DNA of 10,262 nt, from positions 1 to 10,262 of the forward strand of contig JAWLCQ010000169.1 in the NCBI GenBank assembly GCA_041687095.1. The letters are read 5' to 3'. The translations under genes were made by a program, and so were the position numbers. Below the pieces are notes generated by a model. The model saw only the letters and a list, made by a program, of their open reading frames with translations, was not told the origin of the DNA and did no database searches. Below, piece by piece: positions 5,285-10,262 of the stretch. The DNA comes from JAWLCQ01 sp041687095 (lineage in GTDB: Bacteria; Planctomycetota; Phycisphaerae; SM23-33). How positions within the stretch are numbered: the stretch's first letter is position 1; every line of letters begins with the position of its first letter.

Positions 5285-5376
5285 AAGGTCACTCCTTGCT
5301 GTTTGAACCCCGTCGCCCGCCCGAGCAGACCGCCTCGAATGCGCTCGCGCCAGGTCATGGGCGCCGTCGTGCTCAT
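5281..5376 (-). pseudogene. ADP-ribosylglycohydrolase-like N-terminal remnant
   Basis: A 31-codon ORF whose MTWRERIRGGLLGRATG matches the start of ADP-ribosylglycohydrolase-family proteins (usually about 300 aa or more), but it turns into FKQQGVTL and stops. Its ATG overlaps the sialidase stop (ATGA), and its TGA overlaps the GTG of the next ORF (GTGA). Both operon junctions are therefore intact while nearly the whole enzyme, including its metal-binding Asp residues, is absent. The family call rests on under 20 residues. Confidence 0.45.
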
Positions 5377-6458
5377 ACGGCAATCTTCCGGAACGAGATC
5401 GTCCTGTCGTCTTCCCAGACCAGGTAGATGCAGCCCTGGTCCGCATCGTAAAAGCCGTCGGGGTACTGGGCCAAGGCCGGCGCGGCGACCAGGGTCTCCT
5501 TGCGGCCCCAGCTTCTCATGCCGTCGCCGCTGATCCACATCTCGAGCGGGGTGCGATACTTGTGGCCGTGCGCCCGGACATCGTCGTAGTCCTTCTCGTT
5601 GGGGTTGTGAAAGAGGACGATGCGTCCGTCGGGCAGATTGACAAGGCGCGGTTTGGAGCCGGGATTGGGAATGTCGGTGGGCTCCGGCTCGCTCCAGGTG
5701 GCGCCGCCGTCGCTGGAGTCGGTCCGCCACAGGCGGTTGGTGAGGTCGGCGCGGGTCAACATGGCCACCCGGCCGTCATCGAGGTCGGCGATAGCGTTCT
5801 CAAAGAACGGCACGCCCGGAATCTCCCAGTCCGGCATGGCCTTGAAGACGCGCCCGCCCCGGGTGAATTCGGTGAAGTCGGCGTTCGCCTCCATCACGCC
5901 GATGCAGTAGACGTTGTTCTGGGCGATGCCCCCCCAACCGAAATTGCCATACCGCGCGTTGGTCCCGGGATCGACCCAGGTGTCGGGGTCGAAATCGCCC
6001 AGCGGTTCGAGCCAGGCGATCGGCAGCAGCACCCGCCCGTCGCGCAGGACCGTGCCGTGGCGGACATCGACCCCGCGCGGCCCGTTCCAGTCGGCAAGAA
6101 TCTCGCGATCCTCCGTGAAACTGCGGCCGTCAGCGCCGGTGCTCAGCAGGTGGTTGACCTTGCGATACCGATGGGCGTCACCCGAACTGAACCAGAAGAT
6201 GTGCGCCTGGCCGCCGTGCACGATCATCGATGGCGCCCACGCCGATTGGTCGGGCAGTCGCTTGAGGATCTCCGGCGCCGACCAGGTCGCCCCGTCGTCA
6301 TCGCTGCGAATGGCGGCGACGACGTTCCGCCGGTCGCCGTCGTGTCCGCCGCCGGTGAAGAACGCACAGCAGAGCGACCCATCCGGCAGCCGCGCGAACA
6401 GCGGCTCGCGCAGCCAGCCAAAGGTGTCGTTGACTCTGAAGATGGTTTGGGTCTGCAT
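5373..6458 (-). CDS. BNR-repeat sialidase-like glycosidase
   Basis: A protein of 361 aa with the six-bladed propeller pattern of the sialidase/BNR family. Two Asp boxes are clear: SDDDGATW at residues 52-59 and a second SxDxGxTW-type box near 248-255. Near the N-terminus, WLREPLFARLPDGSLCCAFF is the usual first blade with its Arg, and later blades carry HGTVLRDGRVLLPIAW and NLPDGRIVLFHNPNE. The family removes terminal sialic acid or acts on related sugars, but many planctomycete BNR proteins have unproved substrates. I took the ATG at 6458 because GGAGGAG stands nine bases ahead and the conserved domain begins at once; the frame is open to an ATG at 6539. No signal peptide is seen, so it may be cytoplasmic. 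It heads a leftward, tightly overlapping gene run that includes an aldolase-type remnant, in line with sugar catabolism. Confidence 0.85.
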   Translation of the reverse strand: MQTQTIFRVNDTFGWLREPLFARLPDGSLCCAFFTGGGHDGDRRNVVAAIRSDDDGATWSAPEILKRLPDQSAWAPSMIVHGGQAHIFWFSSGDAHRYRKVNHLLSTGADGRSFTEDREILADWNGPRGVDVRHGTVLRDGRVLLPIAWLEPLGDFDPDTWVDPGTNARYGNFGWGGIAQNNVYCIGVMEANADFTEFTRGGRVFKAMPDWEIPGVPFFENAIADLDDGRVAMLTRADLTNRLWRTDSSDGGATWSEPEPTDIPNPGSKPRLVNLPDGRIVLFHNPNEKDYDDVRAHGHKYRTPLEMWISGDGMRSWGRKETLVAAPALAQYPDGFYDADQGCIYLVWEDDRTISFRKIAV

Positions 6459-6511
6459 GCCGCTGCTCTCCTCCAGCAATAAGAACAGGCCGACCTTGCC
6501 GATGAGTGGGG

Positions 6512-6539
6512 CGTCTACGGTCCCATTCCTCGCAGGCAA
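6512..6539 (-). promoter_or_regulatory. Candidate sialidase promoter
   Basis: On the minus strand, TTGCCT (6539-6534) and TAGACG (6517-6512) are 16 nt apart, placing a start near 6505, about 47 nt before the ATG. The -10 box is weak. The inverted repeat GCAGGC/GCCTGC (6532-6549) covers the -35 box, as a repressor site would. Confidence 0.3.
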
Positions 6540-6754
6540 GGAGGCCTGCCGTGGATCGTACCGTCCAGTCGCCCGATTCGCATCATGGTTCCTGTTTTGC
6601 CTGGGCAGGGCGGGGATGGTGCGCGCCGAGGGTGCTGCCGGCGGTCCGGTAGGCCGCGGTGGGTGTGTTTCGGACCCGCGGGTTGGGGCGGGGCAGGAAG
6701 CAGGCGCGGGTCAGGTGCGGGGAGAGCGCTGCTCCTGTGCGAACAGTGTGACGA

Positions 6755-6783
6755 TTGCGTGCGGATTGTGCGGGGCGTAGACT
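6755..6783 (+). promoter_or_regulatory. Candidate promoter of the DUF5060 gene
   Basis: TTGCGT (6755-6760) and TAGACT (6778-6783) are separated by 17 nt. The -10 box and spacer length are the same as at the metG promoter. Transcription would start near 6790, leaving a leader of about 148 nt that includes the small hairpin GTCGG-GCA-CCGAC close to the ribosome-binding site. Confidence 0.4.
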
Positions 6784-6937
6784 TGTCGGTGACCTCCCGA
6801 TGCCTCCGGCGGCGAGCGCGATGGGTTCGTCGGGCCGAGGGAGCAGCGGCGGCAGCTTCGGGCAGGGGGCGGCCCTGTTTGATCGCGGACGCCGACGGAG
6901 TCGGGCACCGACGGACCCTCGAAGGAGGATCTGGGAT

Positions 6938-9325
6938 ATGCGAACACTGGAATGGATGGCGATGGTGCTGTGTGCGGTGGGGGTCTCGGCGGCGATGGCG
7001 GCCGAGCCGCCGCTGTACGAGGAAGTCGAGGGCGTGGTCGTCATGGAGGTCGAGTCGGGGCTGCTGGCGCGGCAGCACGCGTGGAAGGGCGAGACCGCCA
7101 TGGAGGGCTACACGGGCAAGGGCTACCTCACCTGGGGCGGGCCGGACCTGCTCAAGCAGCCCGGAAGCGGCATGATCGCCTTCCGCTTCCGCATCCCCGC
7201 CGACGGCAAGTACCACCTGCGCCTCCGCAACCGCCACGATTTCGAGGACGCGACCGAGCAGAACGACTGCTACACCCGCGTGGACGACGGGAAGTGGACC
7301 AAGACGTTCTCCCCCGTCCGCGGGCAGTGGACGTGGAGGACCCACCACGAGCACAACCACAGCGAGAAACCCCCCGCCTCGTACGACCTCAAGGCGGGGG
7401 AGCACACGCTGCTGCTGGCGGGGCGGTCGAAGGGCTTCAGCATCGACCGCATCCACCTGATCCGCGATGGGGTCAAGGGCGGGGAGAACGAGAAGCTCCC
7501 CGAGACCCTCGCCAGCGCCAAGCCCGGCAAACGCGCGAAACCCAAACCCGACGCCGCGACGCCGCAGGCCCAGCCGCAGGGCGATGCACAGGCGGGGGGC
7601 AACGACTACCCCGTTCGCCCCGCCAGGGCGAAGGTCGAGGGGACGCGGAAGGCGTGGCAGCCGGTGACGCTGGCGTACGAAGGGCCCGACCTGAGCGAGG
7701 ATGGTCTGCCCAACCCATTCACCGACTTCCGCATGGCCGCCACGTTCCGCCAGGGTGAACAGACCCTCGTCGTCCCGGGCTACTACGCCGCCGACGGCCG
7801 ATCGGCCGACACGTCCGCCACCACCGGTGGCGTGTGGAGGGTCCACTTCCTGCCCCCCAACGAGGGCGAGTGGGAGGTCACTGTGAGCTTCCGCCACGGG
7901 GAGGGCGTTGCGCTCGGTGAGCCCGGGGCGGGCCGGCCCGCCGCGTTCGACGGATCGGCCGAGACGCTCCGCATCGCCGCCCCCGATCGAAAGGCCGAAG
8001 GCTTCTACGGAAAGGGCGTGCTGCGGTACGTGGGTAAGCGCTATCTGCAGTTCCCCGGGACCGGGGAGTGGTTCCTCAAGGGCGGGGCGGACTCGCCTGA
8101 GAACCTCCTGGGATACGCCGACTTCGACGGGACGAGCGACACCAAGGGCAACTTCCTGCACCGCTACGAACCGCACGTGCGGGATTGGCGCAGCGGGGAC
8201 CCCACGTGGGGACGCGACGCGAAGGGCAAGGGCCTCATCGGGGCGATCAACTACCTCGCGTCCAAGGGCATGAACAGCGTCTATTTCATCCCCTACAACC
8301 TCGACGGGGGCGACGGCGGGGACACCTGGCCGTGGACCGACCCGAAGGTCCGCGACCGGTTCGACTGCTCCAAGCTCGACCAGTGGGGGATCGTCTTCGC
8401 CCACATGCAGTCGCGCGGAGTGGCGATGCACGTGATCCTGCAGGAGACGGAGAACGACCAAGCGATGGACGGAGGCGACCTGGGGCCCGTCCGCAAGCTC
8501 TACCTCCGCGAGATGATCGCCCGCTTCGCCCACAACCCCGCGATCGTGTGGAACCTCGGGGAGGAGAACACCAACACCCTCGCCCAGCGAAAGGCTATCG
8601 CCCAGTACCTCCGCGACCTCGACCCCTACGACCACCCCATCGTCCTGCACACCTACCCCGGGCAGCAGGAGAGCGTCTATCGCCCGCTGCTGGGCTTCGA
8701 CGCACTGGAGGGCCCCAGCCTCCAGACCGGGGCGAAGAACGTGCACGCCGAGACGATCAAGTGGATCGACGCCTCCAGCCAGACCGGCCGCCCCTGGGTG
8801 GTGTGCTCCGACGAGATCGGCCCCGCCGACGTGGGGGTCAAGCCCGATGCGGACGATCCCACCCGCGACGAGGTGCGGCGGTACGTGCTGTGGGGGAACC
8901 TGCTGGCGGGCGGGGGCGGGTGCGAGTGGTACTTCGGGTACAAGTATGCCCACAACGACCTCAACTGCGAGGACTGGCGGTCGCGGGACGCTCTCTGGGA
9001 CCAGACCGCGGTCGCGCTGCGGTTCTTCCACGAGAACCTGCCGTTCCCCGAGATGCAGCACGCGGACGACCTCACCAGTACCCCCGACGCCTGGTGCCTC
9101 GCCAAGCCCGGAGAGGTCTACGCCATCTATCTGCCCGGGGGGCAGACGACGAAGCTCACCGCCCCGCCCGGCCGCTACGAGCTGAACTGGTTCAACCCGC
9201 GCATCGGCGGCAAGCTCCAGGCGGGCGGGGCGCTGACGGTGGCCGAGGGCAAGCCCCTCGATCTGCCCGCCCCGCCCGACCAGCAGGACTGGGTGGCGCT
9301 CGTCCGTCGCTCCCGGGAGCGATAG
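6938..9325 (+). CDS. Secreted DUF5060 / apiosidase-like glycoside hydrolase with carbohydrate-binding N-terminus
   Basis: A protein of 795 aa starting at an ATG with AGGAGG (6923-6928) nine bases ahead. Residues 1-23 are a signal peptide (MRTLEWMAMVLCAVGVSAAMAA). Residues ~30-170 resemble a CBM6/CBM35 or malectin-like beta sandwich (FRFRIPADGKYHLRLRNRHDFED... YDLKAGEHTLLLAGRSKGFSIDRIHLIRDG). A Lys/Pro/Ala/Gln-rich linker follows (~185-220), then a DUF5060 beta sandwich (~230-340) and a DUF4038-like TIM barrel of the apiosidase/collagenase-like group (~350-680): GEWFLKGGADSPENLL, AINYLASKGMNSVYFIPYN and HNPAIVWNLGEEN. The glutamates at 542/543 are candidate acid/base, and E626 in CSDEIG the candidate nucleophile. 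The end (WCLAKPGEVYAIYLPGG... YELNWFNPRIGG) is the putative collagen-binding domain typical of this architecture. It probably degrades polysaccharide outside the cell or in the periplasm; the exact substrate is unknown. Confidence 0.88.
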   Translation: MRTLEWMAMVLCAVGVSAAMAAEPPLYEEVEGVVVMEVESGLLARQHAWKGETAMEGYTGKGYLTWGGPDLLKQPGSGMIAFRFRIPADGKYHLRLRNRHDFEDATEQNDCYTRVDDGKWTKTFSPVRGQWTWRTHHEHNHSEKPPASYDLKAGEHTLLLAGRSKGFSIDRIHLIRDGVKGGENEKLPETLASAKPGKRAKPKPDAATPQAQPQGDAQAGGNDYPVRPARAKVEGTRKAWQPVTLAYEGPDLSEDGLPNPFTDFRMAATFRQGEQTLVVPGYYAADGRSADTSATTGGVWRVHFLPPNEGEWEVTVSFRHGEGVALGEPGAGRPAAFDGSAETLRIAAPDRKAEGFYGKGVLRYVGKRYLQFPGTGEWFLKGGADSPENLLGYADFDGTSDTKGNFLHRYEPHVRDWRSGDPTWGRDAKGKGLIGAINYLASKGMNSVYFIPYNLDGGDGGDTWPWTDPKVRDRFDCSKLDQWGIVFAHMQSRGVAMHVILQETENDQAMDGGDLGPVRKLYLREMIARFAHNPAIVWNLGEENTNTLAQRKAIAQYLRDLDPYDHPIVLHTYPGQQESVYRPLLGFDALEGPSLQTGAKNVHAETIKWIDASSQTGRPWVVCSDEIGPADVGVKPDADDPTRDEVRRYVLWGNLLAGGGGCEWYFGYKYAHNDLNCEDWRSRDALWDQTAVALRFFHENLPFPEMQHADDLTSTPDAWCLAKPGEVYAIYLPGGQTTKLTAPPGRYELNWFNPRIGGKLQAGGALTVAEGKPLDLPAPPDQQDWVALVRRSRER
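9307..9322. repeat. 16-bp perfect palindrome at the 3' end of the DUF5060 gene
   Basis: TCGCTCCCGGGAGCGA reads the same on both strands and ends just before the TAG stop codon (9323-9325). It could fold into a 6-bp stem with a CCGG loop in the RNA, but no T run follows. It may help end or protect the transcript, or be a chance result of coding sequence. Confidence 0.45.
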
Positions 9326-9686
9326 GGCGTTCCTCGCGGGTGCTGCGCGGCGTGTCGACGGCAGTGGACTCGACGGTCAGTATGCGGGGCTGCTGCCGGA
9401 CTCGTTCGCGAGGCTCGCAGGCCGCGGAACGGGACGCGGACGAGGAACGGGTCGGCGTAGGTGTCGCAGGCGATGTAGAGCATGAAGATCTGCACCCACC
9501 TCGACCTCTTCGACACCGCCGGGGCCGTGGCGGCGCTGCCGGCGATGTGATTTGACGAAGGGAGACCAGGGCACATATGATTGGTTGCTGGAGAAGGGGG
9601 CCTGGCATCTTCAATCGCGCCCTCTGCGGAGAGCCTCCCGGCCGCGATGCCCCCCCCGGGAAGGCGCACGGGCGAGGCAGGAAGAC
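9326..9686. other. Intergenic region before the desaturase gene
   Basis: I see no supported gene in these 361 bp. The first ~220 bp show coding-like composition in both strands, but no frame carries a recognisable domain or a ribosome-binding site; it may be decayed coding sequence. The last ~135 bp hold the desaturase promoter (9552-9581) and a GC-rich leader of about 99 nt with complementary pieces (GGCATC near 9605, GATGCC near 9645). Confidence 0.5.
9552..9581 (+). promoter_or_regulatory. Sigma70-type promoter of the desaturase gene
   Basis: TTGACG (9552-9557, five of six) and TATGAT (9576-9581, five of six) are 18 nt apart. A start near 9588 leaves a leader of roughly 99 nt before the ATG at 9687. 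Confidence 0.65.
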
Positions 9687-10262
9687 ATGTCGGAGAAAGA
9701 GGCACACGGGAAGACCTCCAACCAGGCACTTCAGTCCGGCGTCCGCAAGCTGGAGTTCAGCAACGATACCGCCTTTCAGAACGAACTGCGACGCCGGGTG
9801 GATGAGTACTTCCAGGCCACCGGCCGCCCCGAGCGCGGCAACTGGGAGATGTACGTCAAGACGGCGGTCATCCTCGGCGGCTTCGTGGCGTCCTACGTGC
9901 TGTTGGTGTTTGTGGCGCGGACCCTGTGGCAGGGGCTGCTCTTCGCGATCGCATTGGCGCTGTGTACGGCGGCGATCGGGTTCAACATCCAGCATGACGG
10001 CGGACACCGAGCGTACTCCAATCGGCGATGGGGGAACCGCCTGGCGGCGTGGGCGCTCGACCTGATCGGGGGCAGTTCCGGCCGGTGGCGATGGAAGCAC
10101 ACCGTGATCCATCACAAGTACGTCAATATCACCGGCTATGACACCGACATCGCCATCAGCCCACTGGGGCGTTTCTCGCCGCATCAGACACGACGTTGGT
10201 GGCATCGCTGGCAGCATCTCTACCTCTGGGCCTTCTATGGGCTCCTGGCGATAAAGATGCAG
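9687..10262 (+). CDS. Membrane fatty-acid desaturase (FADS-like), N-terminal part
   Basis: 192 codons are visible and the frame runs open past the window end. Residues ~1-60 are a polar N-terminal region (VRKLEFSNDTAFQNELRRRVDEYFQATGRPERG). Two hydrophobic segments follow, roughly 65-84 (VKTAVILGGFVASYVLLVFV) and 87-104. The first histidine box is HDGGH at 103-107, of HxxxH type. The second is HTVIHH at 138-143, of HxxxHH type, followed by KYVN. Such boxes bind the di-iron centre of integral-membrane desaturases, which put double bonds into acyl chains of membrane lipids; the third box lies beyond the window. The layout resembles the acyl-CoA/linoleoyl-CoA desaturase-like bacterial group. The start is set by AGGA (9679-9682) and by the distance to the first membrane segment. 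A good promoter precedes it, so it is probably transcribed alone or as the first gene of a unit. Confidence 0.88.
   Translation, partial: MSEKEAHGKTSNQALQSGVRKLEFSNDTAFQNELRRRVDEYFQATGRPERGNWEMYVKTAVILGGFVASYVLLVFVARTLWQGLLFAIALALCTAAIGFNIQHDGGHRAYSNRRWGNRLAAWALDLIGGSSGRWRWKHTVIHHKYVNITGYDTDIAISPLGRFSPHQTRRWWHRWQHLYLWAFYGLLAIKMQ

Larger units (their letters stand above)
6459..6937. other. Divergent intergenic region (sialidase / DUF5060 gene)
   Basis: There is no convincing gene in these 479 bp. It holds the candidate promoters of both divergent genes (6512-6539 leftward, 6755-6783 rightward) and a GCAGGC-N6-GCCTGC inverted repeat (6532-6549) over the leftward -35 box that could be an operator. 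The frame of the DUF5060 gene stays open upstream to 6755, but that stretch is Ser/Gly/Arg-rich noise ahead of a good ribosome-binding site and signal peptide. Confidence 0.6.

Noticed and set aside
6458..6539. Longer sialidase start at 6539, which would add a hydrophobic stretch (GKVGLFLLLEESSG)
   Set aside because: The stretch is too short for a signal peptide, lacks a cleavage site and has no ribosome-binding site; GGAGGAG favours 6458.
9482..9550. 22-codon ORF MKICTHLDLFDTAGAVAALPAM on the plus strand
   Set aside because: There is no ribosome-binding site, no matching terminator structure and no link to the next gene, so it cannot be supported as a leader or a gene.
1..10262. CRISPR array, tRNA or rRNA genes, transposase gene
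   Set aside because: No regularly spaced repeats beyond two copies, no tRNA-like cloverleaf with TTCGA-type arm, no rRNA core sequence and no transposase frame were seen on either strand.

Overview
The window is GC-rich bacterial DNA, most likely from a planctomycete or a close relative. The gene content points that way: a LamG-plus-matrixin secreted protease, a secreted DUF5060/apiosidase-like glycoside hydrolase, a BNR-repeat sialidase-like protein and a BtrH-like cysteine-peptidase-fold protein, together with long palindromic intergenic repeats. This is inference from gene families; there is no rRNA or other marker gene here. A 10-N gap at 811-820, next to a run of 20 G, marks this as a draft assembly, so joins near it need care.

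Layout, left to right. (1) 2-745 (+): the C-terminal part of a secreted LamG/zinc metalloprotease. (2) 746-1034: a gene-free, partly low-quality stretch holding the G run, the gap, a 16-bp-stem hairpin and two 18-bp direct repeats. (3) 1000-2711 (+): metG, encoding methionyl-tRNA synthetase, preceded by what reads as a complete ribosome-mediated attenuator. It has a sigma70-type promoter, a 31-codon leader peptide with three consecutive Met codons, an 18-bp hairpin that holds the antiterminator strand, a 14-bp antiterminator and an intrinsic terminator. This is the most striking item in the window. (4) 2757-2847: a branched palindrome between convergent genes. (5) 6458 down to 2884 (-): a leftward run made of a sialidase-like gene, a 31-codon ADP-ribosylglycohydrolase-like remnant, a chimeric ORF (M55 D-aminopeptidase start joined to the C-terminal half of an HpcH/HpaI aldolase, running in frame into an orphan signal peptide), an NTF2-like (SnoaL/DUF4440) protein, and, behind its own strong promoter, the BtrH-like protein. 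Consecutive genes share 4-nt ATGA/GTGA overlaps although gene interiors are missing. This is either serial deletion or assembly collapse. (6) 6938-9325 (+): the large secreted DUF5060 hydrolase, divergent from the sialidase gene. (7) 9687-10262 (+): the N-terminal part of a membrane fatty-acid desaturase, behind a good promoter, cut by the window end.

Functionally the window mixes housekeeping (metG, desaturase) with secreted or catabolic carbohydrate functions (sialidase-like, DUF5060, HpcH/HpaI aldolase remnant). The metG control region implies that synthetase expression is tuned to the charging level of methionyl-tRNA, a logic analogous to pheM-pheST in enterobacteria but here assigned from sequence alone.
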